The translations under genes were made by a program, and so were the position numbers. The notes beneath the pieces were generated by a model, which did no database searches, was not told the DNA's origin, and saw only the letters and a program-made list of their open reading frames with translations. From NCBI GenBank assembly GCA_029582165.1, contig CM055870.1, positions 41,193,013 to 41,257,012 of the forward strand: a stretch of DNA of 64,000 nt. Direction: 5' to 3'. Each line of letters begins with the position of its first letter. Position 1 is the stretch's first letter. Shown here in pieces: positions 1-12,300 of this stretch. The stretch comes from Portulaca oleracea (lineage: Eukaryota > Streptophyta > Magnoliopsida > Caryophyllales > Portulacaceae).

Positions 1-2530
1 TAAAAGGGTCATAGAAGATCCATAGAGAGCTCATAAAAGGACCATAAAAGAACCATAGAAAGACCATAAAATGAGTGTGCCTTATTGACCATCACTCTTG
101 CCCGGTAGGACTTAAAGAACCATATACCCAAGGGGACTTACTAAAGATGATTCAAGATCATCTTAATATATGCCATGAATGCATGAAATGCTAAATGATG
201 CAAAGAACACATAGAACATGTATTATAACTTTAATCGTTAGTTAGTACCATGAGCGTCTCCATATAACTTGTCACAATAACTTAACATCTTGTGGTGACA
301 TCATAAAGTAGCACCATAAACTTAAATCATGAGTATCATAAAGCAGCACCATAAGTTGCATCATAACCTTAAATCATAAGTATCATAAAGTAGCATTATC
401 AGTAGTACCATAAACTTAGAATCATATTTCTCTTTGTCATATAACCATGGTAACATCAAGATTATCACATAAAAGATGTAATAATACTACTAGATTTCAT
501 AAAAATACTTTATCATTGACTTGTTAGCATAAGTTAGTATCATCAACTTGTAATATCATACTCCGCATACATCATGAATACATAGAACATAAATCCCATC
601 AAGTGCAAGTAACCAACCAAATAAACATTATATAAATATAATGATTTTCAGCCCTTATGGCCCTCTCTTAGGCAGTTAACACACATCCATTTGGGGCTGA
701 AAATCTAGATCTCCATACCTTGACTTCCTTGGTGTTTTTGGGTATCCTGAAAATTAGAGTATTTAACTATAATTAGAACCATAATCCTACATAGAAAGCT
801 TTCATTAGCTTTTCATTTTAGTCACTTTTATTTTGTTTTGAGCTGCTGGAATTTTCAAAGAAATGATTCTAGCTTTTGCTTGGGTTCTAGCAAAAGTGTA
901 ACTAAAAGAAAGCTTACTTTTAATTTCAAACAAAGCTATTTTTAACAAATAATCAACTCTTTGGTCTTATAACTCTTTTACTAGTGGTTTTCTAGCTAAA
1001 ACATGAAGAAATCAGCTTTAAACTTTCCATTTCCAGAGTTGAGGCAAAAATCGTTTTGGGGCAGAAAAATCAGTTTTTTACTCGGTTTTGTTTATTTTCG
1101 TTCTCCATCCATACAAAAGTTTTGAAGCTCATTCCACTTGGAAATGTTCCATTTATGAGTCTAGTTTAACCCCATATTTTTATTTTATTTTTAAGAGTTA
1201 TCGATTAATACAGAGTTTACAAAAACTGAACCTATGTTAGAGTAGACACGAATCTGGATAAGGTCTGGTTTTTGCTCTATAACTCACTGCCTTTATATTT
1301 TTCTGTAACACGAATTTTTCAGTGGATTCTAGACATCTAAACATACAACTTTCATGTTGAAAGGTTTTCGAAAATAAGATTTTATCTTGGTGTTATTTTG
1401 AGTCCGAAAAACCCGGAAACTTGGTTATTTAAGCAAACAAAACTCATCTTATGAACACCCATGGTGGCTAAATCTAGTGAGGCTTTTGATGAACATTTTT
1501 TTTAATTTTTTAAGACCATTTTAACACATAAAACAAGAGTAAAAATATAAAATTCGTATTTAACGAAAAATGGTGCCATTTTAAATCGTTTTTAGCCTTT
1601 TATCGGTTTTTAGAGCAACTCTTGTTCTTGTTTATGTAATCTACTATGAAAGCTGAAATTGTTGAAAGAAAAAGAAACCTTTGAGAGTGACTAGAGTGGA
1701 TGGAAGAGATTCCTTGGATGCTTGAGAGCAAAAACCTCATTTTTAACTCTTTTCTTCTATTTTAATGCAAACCTATTTGTGTTTGAAGGGAGTGTTTGGT
1801 ATAGTGAGGTTCTTGGACTTATTTGGGATGGATGAGGGGTTTTTATAATAGTGAGAAGGGAGGAACTTGGCTGAGTGGAGAGAGAATGAGGATGATTGTG
1901 TGAGATTTGGAGTGTAAGATCATACAAAATATAGAGCAAATATTTGGTTGGATTGTGTTGGGCCTTCTAGCCCCTAGGTGCAATGATGCTTCTAGTTTAG
2001 CAAGTTGTAGATAAAACCATGGGCTGCATATTTGGTGAGGATGAGTGGCTTTGGTTTTGTTTTTAATTGGTATTTTACACCTAGATGCTTCCCCTAGAAC
2101 TCTACTAACAATAATTTATTTCCTTTAATCTTTTTAATGTGTATGAGCTGAATTTTCTTTTGTTCTTTTTCCCATAGGTGACAACACATTAGAGGATTAC
2201 TACAAAGAATTTTGCTAACTAAAAACATACAACTTTCTTTGGTAGATAAAATTCTCAAAAATTCCGTTTTCAAAATTTATGTGCTTCATAAATTTTGAAC
2301 CACAAAGGCATGTATATCTTGGCATAATTGTCATGTTATAAGAATAAATATTACTAAAATGATATCCTTATTTGACCCTTGTCATATAGCACCGGTATTT
2401 CATTTATTTCCCGGGTCCATGTTTCCTTGATAAACATAATTTTCATAAGTAATCTCATAGAGATTTTTTCGACGATGACTAATGCTTATAATCATATTTT
2501 ATTATAAGAAAATATTATGGGGGTGTTACA
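1..2530 (-). mobile_element. Gypsy-type LTR, minus strand, partial
   Basis: Read on the minus strand, a sequence starting TGTAACACCCCC begins exactly where the Copia coding similarity of the next feature stops (2530/2531). That start is typical of plant Gypsy LTRs, so I infer an LTR running leftwards out of the window. No primer-binding site complementary to the initiator tRNA and no gag or pol coding is seen, so all of it may be LTR, or it may be a solo LTR. The interior is AT-rich and non-coding; near 300-425 it holds three imperfect copies of a 40-50 bp unit built around ATCATAAAGTAGCACCATAA. The family is not identified. Confidence 0.5.
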
Positions 2531-2535
2531 GAGAT

Positions 2536-3142
2536 CGACATTAGAGGGATCAGATAAATATCCGACATTAGCATAGCTAGTCAAATCTGTTATCACTTCA
2601 TGAGGATAGAATAAACTCATATCCATCGTACTTCGAAGGTATCGAAATATATGCTAATTAACTACATTCCAATGTCTTCGTGTTGGGCACCAACTAAATC
2701 TTGCTAGTAGATTCACAAAAAATGAAATATCTAGTCGTGTATGGCTAGCAAGGTGCATTAATGCTCCAATAGCACTTAAATACGGTACTTCGGTACCAAG
2801 GAGTTCTTCATCATCTTCTCCTGGTCTAAATGGATCCTTTCTCACATTAAGTGATCTCACCACCATAGGAGTACTTAATGGATGTGCATTGTCCATGTAG
2901 AATCTTTTTAGCACTTTTGCTAAATAAGTCGATTGATGCACAAAAACTCCATTCTTACAATGTTCAACTTGTAAACCAAGACAAAACTTAGTTTTACCAA
3001 TATCTTTCATTTCAAACTCTTTCTTTAAATAAATTGCTGCTTGTTGGACCTCTTCCGGAGTCCTAACAATGTCGAAATTGTCAACGTAAACTGCCATGAT
3101 AACAAAGTTGGATTTGGATCTCCTTATAAAAATGCATGGCAA
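2536..3142 (-). pseudogene. Copia reverse transcriptase C-terminal half and start of RNase H
   Basis: The 162-codon open stretch 3142-2654 carries the Copia palm segment with YVDN where the family has the catalytic YVDD, then the conserved GLQVEH block, the LAKVLKRF helix and the PYLSAIGALMHLA motif. Past the stop at 2654, the same frame continues with HIFRYLRSTMDMSLFY and a GYLSDPSN block, which is the start of the Copia RNase H domain. Loss of the second catalytic Asp plus the stop means no activity. The junction with the N-terminal half (next feature) overlaps in a different frame, so a frameshift lies near 3130. Confidence 0.85.
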
Positions 3143-3540
3143 ACAGGATCATTTATATATTCTTCTTTCAATGGATACTCACTAAAACGGTTATACCACA
3201 TGCATCCAAATTGTTTTAACCCATATGGAGATCTATTCAACTTGATTGAGTAAAGCTCTCGCGGGTTTTTGTTGTGTGCTTCATGCAACTTAAATCCTTC
3301 ACGGAGTTTCATGTAAATGTTATTATCAAGTTTACCATATAAATAAGCTGTAACGACATCCATAAGATGCATAGTAAGCTTTTCATGTACTGACAGACTT
3401 AATAGGTATCGAAATGTAGTAGCATCAACTACATGGGAATATGTTTCCTCATAGTCGATACCTGGTTTGTGCGAAAACCCTTGTGCAACTAATCGTGCTT
3501 TATATCTCACTATCTCATTTTTCTCATTTTGTTTACGCAC
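3124..3540 (-). pseudogene. Copia reverse transcriptase N-terminal half
   Basis: The open stretch holds the conserved start of Copia RT: KARLVAQGF, then GIDYEETYSHV, then the DVVTAYLYG block that supplies the first catalytic Asp (DVKTAFLNG in active copies), and SPYGLKQ. It is preceded upstream on the minus strand by degenerate linker sequence (3.54-4.38 kb) with no long open frame. It is a fragment of the same dead polyprotein as its neighbours. Confidence 0.85.
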
Positions 3541-4388
3541 GAAAACCTATTTGAATCCCATGGGTTTTATATCTGTTGGTGTATGGACTATTGGTCCGAA
3601 AACTTCTCTTTCTCTAAGAAAATCTAATTATGCATTAATTACATCTTTACATTTTGGCCAATCATCTCTTCGTCTGCATTCCTCAACCGACCTAGCTTCA
3701 TCATCCTCATTTTCATTCATAATAACGAGCGCTACATTATATGAAAATATTTCATCGACGTCGACTTCGTTTCAGTTCCATTTTATCCTGGTCATGAAAT
3801 AATTAATTGAGATTTCATCATTTTCGCGATTTTCAGGTACCTGACCTTGTGGTGAAACTCCAACATTTGTCATGTTTGGGGACTCTTCTAGAGTCAATAT
3901 TTCCTCATTTTGGCTATCATGATCTTGTGCTTCTTTTTTCTAAGGATTTTTGTCTTTGAAACCGACTGGTCGACCACGCTTTAATTGTGGTCTCGACTCT
4001 TTAGCAATAACATGTTGTCCTACTGGGACATCGATTCTAATAGGAGCATTAGCAGCTGAGACATAGGATTTAGAAACTTTCTATGGGTTAGTAAAAGCGT
4101 CTGGCAATTAATTTGCTAAAGCTTGTAAACGAATTATGTTTTTAACTTTTAGTTCACAGTGTTTTGTACGAGGATCTAGATGCATATGTGATAATTCGTT
4201 CCAATTCAACTCCTTGTCTAATGCTTAGTTTCTCCCCCTAATGTTAGGAAAATTGTTTCATCAAAGTGACAGTCGACAAATCGTGCCATAAACATATCTC
4301 CAGTTAAGGGTTCAAGATACTTAATTATAGATGGAGATTCATACCCAACATATATTTCCAATCTTCTTTGGGGTCCCATTTTGGTGCG

Positions 4389-5055
4389 TTATGGTGGGGC
4401 AATAGGTATATACTCTGCACATGCAAATGTTCGTAAATGGGATATATTTGGTTCGTGGCTAGAACCCAATTGTAGGGGAGAACAATCATGATAACTTGTT
4501 GGCCTTATGTGGATCAATGTCGCGGCATGCAATATGACATGCCCCCAAGCACAGGTTGGAAGCTTTGCTCTCATAAGTAATTGTCATGCAATTAATTGCA
4601 ATTGTTTGACCAATGATTCCTTTCTATGTATGAACATCTGGTACAGGATGTTCAACTTCTATGCCAATTGACATGTAATAGTCATTAAAGGCTTTGGATG
4701 TAAATTCACTAGCATTATCAAAACAAATTTTCTTGATTGAATGATCTGGAAAGTGTATTCGTAACTTAATCAATTGAGCAAGAAATCTTGCAAATGCCAA
4801 GTTGCGGGTTGACAATAAACACACATGTAACCATCTCATTAATGCATCAACTAAAACCATGAAATATCTGAACAGTCCACATGGTGGGTCTACAGGATCA
4901 CAAATGTCACCTTGTATATGTTCCAGGAATGAAGGGGATTCAACCCCTATCTTAACTGGTGATGGCCTTATGATTAATTTTCCTTGAGACCAGGCAGCAC
5001 ATGAGAACTCATTAGTTTGACGGATCTTTTGGTTAATAAACACACATGTAACCAT
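4389..5055 (-). pseudogene. Copia integrase core, broken by internal duplication
   Basis: 5055-4624 reads as the integrase core: a YFMVLVDALMRW block (normally YFVTFIDDYSRY) and a CFDNASEFTSKAFNDYY block matching the DNGxEF segment of the DDE catalytic triad. 4574-4389 continues with the HAATLIHIRPTS segment and the LGSSHEPNISHLRTFACAEY block near the end of the core. Stops lie between the parts. The N-terminal part of this stretch is repeated at 5035-5255 by a tandem duplication, so the integrase cannot be made whole. Confidence 0.8.
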
Positions 5056-5255
5056 CTCGTTAATGCATCAACTAAAACCATGAAATATTTGAACAGTCCA
5101 CATGGTGGGTCTACAGGACCACAAATGTCACCTTGTATACGTTCCAGGAATGAAGGGGATTCAACCCCTGTCTTAGTTGGTGATGGCCTTATGATTAATT
5201 TTCCTTGAGAGCATGCAGCACATGAGAACTCATTAGTTTGACGGATCTTTTGGTC
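4814..5255. repeat. 221-bp tandem duplication inside Copia integrase
   Basis: 4814-5034 and 5035-5255 are adjacent direct copies of 221 bp that differ by roughly ten substitutions. Both start AATAAACACACATGTAACCA and end CGGATCTTTTGGT(T/C). The unit is not a whole number of codons, so the duplication also shifts the integrase frame. Confidence 0.95.
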
Positions 5256-5520
5256 CCTTAAAGTATATCCATATGAGTTCTTTATGATTTGCGCATCATT
5301 GTTGATCCGGGATGCCCTAATTTATCATACCATATGATAAACTCTTTTTCATTAATAAACTGCTGGTTTACTAAAGTATGTGCTTCAATTGAGTTAATCT
5401 TTGTGAAATATAACCCTGATGATAATGGTGGTAACTTTTCCAATAACAACTATTGCCCAATATAAATTTGATAATATGCAAATATTCAACTCTATTTGCA
5501 CTAGTTGTCTCAATATGATA

Positions 5521-5964
5521 TCAATTTCTACGAGTATCCTTGAAACTTAATAAGTTTCTTTGAGACTTGGTAGAATGTAGTGCATTATTTATGTGAAAAT
5601 AGGTTCCACCAGGTAGTACTATATATGCTCTTCGAGAGCCTTCAATTAAATTTGAACTACCTGATATAGTACTTACACTTGGTTCTCGCATTAATAAACA
5701 AGAAAAATATCTCTTATTTTTCATAATAGTGTGTGTTGTTGCACTGTCTGTAAGGTACATATCTCCTTCTTCGTTCATTATTCCAATTGATGAAGCGTCC
5801 ATGATCTTCACTAGAATTAAGGTAAGAAGAAAGAAATATAATTGGCCAAGTCTAACACACTTGACTACCATGTGCAAACCGTCATTCTCTATAATTGTAT
5901 GTAATTGGCAATGCAATTTTAGCCCATTATTACATGTAATCAGCTTAAACTTATTTCTTTCCAT
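5521..5964 (-). pseudogene. Copia aspartic-protease / pre-integrase region
   Basis: The open stretch contains MYLTDSATTHTI, the position of the WLxDSGATxHM active-site motif of Copia protease; here the catalytic DSG is degraded to DSA. It is followed by a YIVLPGGTYFHINNALHSTKSQRNLLS block matching the segment between protease and integrase in Copia polyproteins (shown in part). No Gag domain is recognisable further upstream. Confidence 0.75.
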
Positions 5965-6040
5965 ACACTATCAAGATAACATCACTTTATTACTTCTCTT
6001 TCCAATTCTGATATTCCATCAACTCTAGCCTACTTGACCT

Positions 6041-6438
6041 GATTGGTTCTTGCAAAATTGGAAAGTTTATAATTTATTTATGGACAACATGTTAATATTT
6101 CAAGATGGAAAGTCAGAAGATTATTAAAAATTAGCTTGCGAGACTTGTTAAGCCCCAACTTGTATTATTCATGAACATTAGTCAATTTTAAGTGTATTAT
6201 TTATGAACTTTGGTCCATAACAATGAAATAATTAGTCAATCATGTTCACAATTTACAACGTGAGCTTTAAAACACTAATTACTTTTATAGTCTTCCAAAT
6301 ACATTTTTTTTTCCATAATTGAACAGGAATTAAACCAAATCAAAAAAAGTGGTTGAACGTGTTTTCACAGCGGTTAATCATCGGTTTCAATTTGGTTTAG
6401 GTTTCCAAGTTTCGGTTAACCGAGTTGCAGTTAACAAC
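6041..6438. other. AT-rich intergenic DNA with GGTTAACC-rich edge
   Basis: No coding is supported. The last 120 bases are rich in GGTTAAC-type motifs (for example TTTCGGTTAACCGAG near 6408) and resemble the sequence just right of the Helitron block at 21343. The two flanks may be halves of one older repeat, possibly hAT-related, into which the block inserted; this is inference. Confidence 0.35.
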
Positions 6439-6564
6439 ACAAGTTTTGATTCGCACGCATTGCGTGCATTGATTTTTAAATTTATTTATTTTTTGTGTGT
6501 ATATATACACACACAAAATAAATATATCAATCGATAGACGCAATGCGTGCGAATCAAAACTTAT
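6439..6564. repeat. 126-bp palindrome made of two inverted Helitron-type ends
   Basis: The left arm begins ACAAGTTTTGATTCGCACGC and the right arm ends GCGTGCGAATCAAAACTT. The arms also contain the hairpin core GCACGCATTGCGTGC and meet in a nearly perfect TTTTGTGTGTATATATACACACACAAAA-type centre (shown in part). Each arm matches the terminal sequence at 21308-21342 and 14448. Confidence 0.85.
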
Positions 6565-6600
6565 TTTAATTGCTTAAAAATAAAAAACCTAATAATAATT

Positions 6601-7405
6601 CGACTTTGGCTCATGATGGACGTTGGCGAGTCAATGTAATTAAAATTTTGATATACACGCTAAGCGTGTATGTGTTTCAAAAACATCTTTAATATTAGTC
6701 CAATTCCGGGTAAAGAATGAATTTGGTAGCTCTTGCGCGATTAACATTATTTTTCTTGCAATTTTTTTCCAAACATAAAAAAATATGATGCAATCTTATG
6801 AATGAGGGGAAGATTGCATGACTACATCTGGATCCCCTCAAACTATGTGGGACTATATTGAGGACAATTGTTATTGTTGTCGTTGATGTACATAAATAAA
6901 AAAAAGATAAATATTAATCCTTTGTTAAAAATGGAATGTTTATGTAAAAAAAAAAAAACAGTTGATACTATTGATTTTGCTTAAAAATAAAAAGGAAAAT
7001 TAGATTTAAATAATCTGAATTTTGACATGTGATAGACTAAATAATCTGAAATTTAAAAATATCACTGAATAATCTGAACTTTGACTATATTGGATTACAA
7101 TAGTATGTTAACCTTAATTACTTACCAAATCCTCCTTTTTAAAAGAATATGAACTTTAACCATATTGAAATTGAAATAAATAAGGGGAAGAATAAAAGAT
7201 AAAGAGAATATTTTTAAATAAATAAGGGTAAGGTAAATAATTAATGCTGACATGATACTGTAATCAAATTTGGTCAAAGTTCAAATTATTTAATAATATT
7301 TTTAAAGTTCAGATTATTCGGTCTATCATGATCAAAACTCAGATTATTTAACTCCAATTTCGACTTTGGCTCATGGTGGATGTTGGCGAGTCAGTGTAGT
7401 TAAAG
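6601..7405. repeat. 45-bp direct repeat, two copies 760 bp apart
   Basis: 6601-6645 and 7361-7405 are near-identical copies starting CGACTTTGGCTCATG. The second copy starts just after the right end of the MITE at 7000-7356. Between them at 6653-6671 is a strong short hairpin, ATACACGC-TAA-GCGTGTAT, that could be the end of another small Helitron, but no further support is visible. Confidence 0.7.
7000..7356. mobile_element. MITE with long terminal inverted repeats
   Basis: The left side (from 7000) and the reverse complement of the right side (from 7356) align over about 150 bases, including TTAAATAATCTGA, GATAGAC and AATAATCTGAACTTTGA blocks. The element is about 357 bp, has no coding capacity, and the short AATAATCTGAA motif recurs three times inside each arm. 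Target duplication was not resolved, so the superfamily is open. Confidence 0.65.
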
Positions 7406-7719
7406 TTATTTGTTTTTCAGTTGTTTCTCTAAATAAGTTAAATAAGTTCAAAATAAATTTGCAAAAGAACTCTTTCAAATAAATTCAAATAAGATCTAAC
7501 AGCTAAGTTCAAGTTAGTTCAGAATAATAAGTTCAAAATAAGTTTAGATTAGCTCAACTTGTAATAAACTCGGTAATTAAAGAAAGATAAATAGCCAAAT
7601 AGAATAAGTTATGGAATTAAAGGGAAAAGTAGGTACAGGTTGATACTCTAGGTATAATGTAATAATTTTTTTTCATGAAATTGAATATTTTCTAAAAGAA
7701 ATAGAGATGATTAAAGTTA

Positions 7720-8079
7720 CAAAAAATTACTTAGGGGTACCCTAACTTTTGGTGAAATGTTTTTTCCGGTACCCCAACTTTTAAAAACTAATTTTGGGGT
7801 ACCCTAACTTTTAGAATTAGAAATAATTAGGTGAATTTCCGGCCAATGATTTGAATTCACCAGTGAGTTTTAGGCGGGAAATTGGTTAAGTGTTTTTGTG
7901 GACAAAAATGTCGTTTGTTTTTGTGGATGAAAATGATTTGAATCAATCGGAGTTTCGCAAGAAATTCACCTAGTAATTTCTAATCCTAAAAGTAAGGGTA
8001 CCCCAAAATTAGTTTTGAAAAGTTAGGGTACCAAAAAATTGTTTCTTCAAAAGTTAAGGTACCTCTAAGAAACTTTTTG
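7720..8079. mobile_element. Mutator-type MITE, copy 1
   Basis: A 360-bp element with inverted termini CAAAAAATTACTTAGGGGTACC and the matching right end, with arms of about 110 bp containing GGGGTACCCTAACTTTT repeats. It is flanked by TTAAAGTTA (7711-7719) and TTAAAGTTT (8080-8088), a 9-bp target duplication with one mismatch, as expected for Mutator-superfamily elements. A second copy lies at 32955-33302. Confidence 0.85.
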
Positions 8080-8088
8080 TTAAAGTTT

Positions 8089-9393
8089 CCCAAAATTACC
8101 CTTCCCACCACTTTAATTTCAAGGTTAAAATTGTCATTTTAGAATTCATTGGCCCACGTTACCCATGCCCACTCATGCGTGTACTATCATGTACAGGGCA
8201 GTTCCATTGCATTACAGTTACTTTTTTTTTCATTGTTTACCCTCCCCCCTAACCTACCCCTTTGCTATTGAATATCCTAAAAAGCTGACAATACTCTTTG
8301 AGATACACATATGCTGTGCATCCATCTTTGCTTCCTACCCCAACATTCATCTACGTGGTCCCCTCTCCATTACTACTTTCCACATTTAATATACTTCTCC
8401 AACTCTCCCACCTCTACAGGTTAGTTTCTTTTCATCAGTGTTTTATGGTTTTAATATTACATAGATAGATCTATGTTTATTTCCATCAAGTATCTAGCTA
8501 AATGCCAAAGAAATCTTTACACCCCATGCATGTATAGATTTTATCAATCATAATTTGATTGTACTCTTCTAAATAGTAAAATTTGCTACATAAAATTCAT
8601 GTTTTAATAAGAATTTTGGTTCAAACTCTCCTGTATAAAATGCATGATTTAATTGAAATTTATTAAAAGAAAGGGAATGTGTTGTGTAATATATCTATGT
8701 TATTATGCAAAGAGATAATTTTAGATTGTCTTTAAATTTTCTTTCCAATATATATTTTTATCTTTCCAATATATATTCTTATCTCTCTAATTAATTTTCT
8801 TTATGTATCTACTGTCTATTAATGTCTACATATGTTATATATGTTATATATAAAGAGATACTGCTTTACATAAATTTTAGGTCACAATCTAACCTTTCTT
8901 TCAATTTAATATAAGGTCTACTTTTATACAAAATATGTTGTCAAAGACTCAAAATAATTGTAGAAACAACAAAATCTATTGCCACTTAGTTAACCCAATT
9001 TGGAGCATATCCTGTATTAGACTATAGTTTCGATAGCTTGGACCATTCATATTATAATATTAGTTAGCTTATTTCTTCATTTATATTTATTTGTCTATTA
9101 TACCTACTGTTAACAATACATGAAAATAATATAAGGCTATATCATTGTCTTTCCCACATCTCATCTTTTCAGTTTTATCCTTATATAAACATTTTAATTA
9201 TATCATTTATTTCTTTTGTCTCTATCATTTATTTTTGTGCTGCATCAATTTATGTGTACAATTATGTAGTATGATAGATAAAGTTTTAAGTGGAAATATA
9301 TGTATTTGTGCGTCTCATCTTTCTTTATTTTTTTATTTTCGTAATTTGTTTCATATTCCTAACGCTTTACGCTTTTAGTTAGTGTTAATTACC
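8089..9393. other. Non-coding leader region of the RepHel gene
   Basis: Very AT-rich; no supported coding. A CT-rich stretch ending CTCTACAG/GTTAGT near 8420 looks like a 5'UTR exon and donor site, which would place the start of the RepHel transcript near 8.3 kb, but this is only a guess from sequence style. Confidence 0.3.
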
Positions 9394-12300
9394 ATGGAAA
9401 ATGTCCGTCCGAGTTCCGCATCATATGATAGATCAAGGAGACAGAGAATGACACCTGACCAACGTGACCAGGAAAATGCTCGCAGGCGTACAAAGAGGCG
9501 TCGATTGCAACAACATCACAATATAGGAGCATCACTAGAACAGGTTACTGATACGACATCACTTGATCCCTCCACCTCAACTACCCAATCAGATCACACA
9601 AGTTAGTGTACTAAAATTAAAACCTATGTCCATTTACGACATTTTATAATTTTTCCTTTATTTAATGCTTTGTATATCAACCATCTTTACGATTCCATAT
9701 TTTACATTGTTTATAATTTACATTGACCTCAATAACTAAACATAGCCTACCACTGTTTACTAAACATTACATAATCTCCGTTTATTTGTCATATTTTTTT
9801 TGTTTCATTATTACCTAACTACTATATTCTTTTGCTTAATATAAGTTAACACTATTCCATTTGTTTGGTATATTTAGACATGGATGAAGGCATCCCTATT
9901 GGGGAGAACACATTATCTAATAGACCTCTTTATGTTGGTGAAAGTAGTACATCTAATCAACCTGTACATGTGGGTCAAAGCAGTAGATCAAATAATCGCC
10001 AACTTAGGCATGGTCACCAACGAACACGTAGCCAGAGAGTTGCTTTTCGTTCTGCTGTTAACTACCATGAACAAACAAGTGTTCCTACACTGCAACTACC
10101 ACCTCCAAGATCATGTCATCACTGTGACGCTCTCTTATTTCCATATGAAACCACTAAACTATGTTGTTTGTCGGGGAAAATTAATTTACCTCTATTACCT
10201 ATTCCAGAAGACCTTCAAGCTCTTTATACTGACCATACCCCAGATGCCATACACTTCAGGAAGAACATTAGAAAATATAACCATATATTTTCTTTCACCT
10301 CCATGGATGTTCACATAGATGACAGTTTGGCAAATGTTGAACATGGGGTTTATACTTTTCGTGCCCAAGGTGCTATATATCATAAGATTGGAGGTTTTCT
10401 TCCACCCGCACCACAATGTCGACCTCGCTTTCTCCAAATGTACATATATGACACGGACCATGAGCTTGAGCATCGTCTTTCCGAGAACACTACCTTGCTA
10501 CCACATATCATTCACAAACTCAAGTCTATTCTTGACAGATGCAATCCTTTTGTACATAAGTTTCGATACCTTGCACAGCGAGAAGACATACAACATTGTA
10601 GGCTACTAATTCGTGAGCAACCTACAGACATGCCTCAATATTGTCTACCTACCGCATCTCAAGTTGCTGGAGTTATAGTTGGTGGAGAAGAAGTTGGGAA
10701 TTTAAACCCAAGGGATATTGTTGTTCAGTCTACTTCTGGTAATTTATGCAGCATCAAAGACAATGCTGGCTACTATGATCCACTACAGTATCCTCTACTC
10801 TTGCCGTATGGTTCATATGGTTGGTCAATCAACATAAAAAGAAGTGATGGTCGAACCATACCTTGCAGAGTATTCTACGCATTTTTACTTCAGGTATATC
10901 AATCACACACAAGTTGTTTACCTACCTATATATTACATCAAAATTTACTAGATATGATATATTCTTTTCTACAGATCATACGCCCAAACTCCATGTCTGT
11001 ATTTTTAGAATCAGGACGTCTCCTACAACAATACGTCGTAGACAACCATGTCAAGATACAATCTAATATCTTGAGATGGATGGGAGACAATCAAAGCACA
11101 CTTCAAGCAGAGTTGTATCAAGGTTTACAAGATTGTATAAATGCAGGGGAATCCAATCCAAGTACGGATATTTCATATTTTACTATCCTTTATTTCCAAC
11201 ATATCTAATTCTTATCATTGTTTGCGCACATGAATGTATATTAATTTACTTTTTACAAACATTTTGATGGCCACTAGATAATGTCGGGCAACACATTATT
11301 TTGCCTTCTTCATTTGTTGGAAGTCCTCGAGACATGAGTCAACGTTACCAAGATGCAATGACATTAGTCAAATATTTTGGAAAACCTGACATTTTTCTCA
11401 CCATGACCTGTAATCCATCATGGAAAGAAATCACCGACCAACTATTGCCAGGTCAAACCCCCCATGATCGTCCTGACTTATGTACTAGGATATTCCATAG
11501 CAAGCTCCAAGAATTCAAAAAAGACATTATTGATCGTGGGGTCCTTGGGAAAGTCGTTGCGTATGTTTATGTAGTCGAATTTCAAAAGCGTGGCCTTCCC
11601 CATGTCCACATGTTACTTATCCTGTCTGATCAAGATAAACCGAGATCTCCTGATGACTATGATCAATTTGTGAGAGCAGAGATTCCACATGCACCTAATG
11701 AGCCTGAATTGCACAAGGCTGTTCTTACGCACATGATACATGGCCCATGTGGTGTTGGTTATCGGAGTACAAGTTGCATTCAGAATGGAGTTTGCAAGGT
11801 GATTTCCCAAAGAGGTTCTCTTCCACTACCATTCAAGGTAATGACTCTTACCCAATATATCGACGCAGATCTGATCAGCCTCTTGTTCCTTTGCACGGTG
11901 GCAACACAACTTTGGTTGACAATAGATGGGTTGTCCCATATAACCCATGGCTTTTGGTCAAATATGACTGCCACATCAACGTGGAGATTTGCAGTAGTAT
12001 CAAGAGTGTCAAGTATTTGTACAAATATATACACAAAGGACCGGATCGCCTATCAATGGAGCTTCGATCTGAGCCACAGTATGATGAGATCAAACAATAT
12101 GTGGATGCCAGATGGGTGTGTGCACCCGAGGCTTTATGGAGAATTTATCAATTTCCTCTTACTCGAATGTATCCATCTGTTGAACGGTTACACCTCCATT
12201 TGCCAAATATGCAGTACATCAGGTATCAAACTTATCAATCCATTCAAGATATTCTATCTGCACCAAGGAATTCCCGTACTATGCTTACAGAATTCTTTCA

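Larger units (their letters stand above)
2531..6040 (-). mobile_element. Degenerate Copia retrotransposon, truncated, no LTRs seen
   Basis: On the minus strand, fragments of one Copia polyprotein occur in the right order: protease region (about 5.96-5.52 kb), integrase (5.05-4.39 kb), a linker with the Copia-type GRPVGFKDKNP motif (about 3.97 kb), reverse transcriptase (3.54-2.65 kb) and the start of RNase H (2.65-2.54 kb). Stops and frameshifts separate them and a 221-bp tandem duplication disrupts the integrase. The 3' side is cut by the Gypsy LTR at 2530; the 5' side fades out near 6.0 kb. No LTRs are visible, so this is a dead relic. Confidence 0.85.

Noticed and set aside
1757..1939. 60-codon minus-strand frame
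   Set aside because: Low-complexity Ser/Thr/Leu reading inside an LTR, no homology recognised.
8165..9378. Short plus-strand frames upstream of RepHel
   Set aside because: Hydrophobic AT-rich readings without homology; probably leader or intron sequence.
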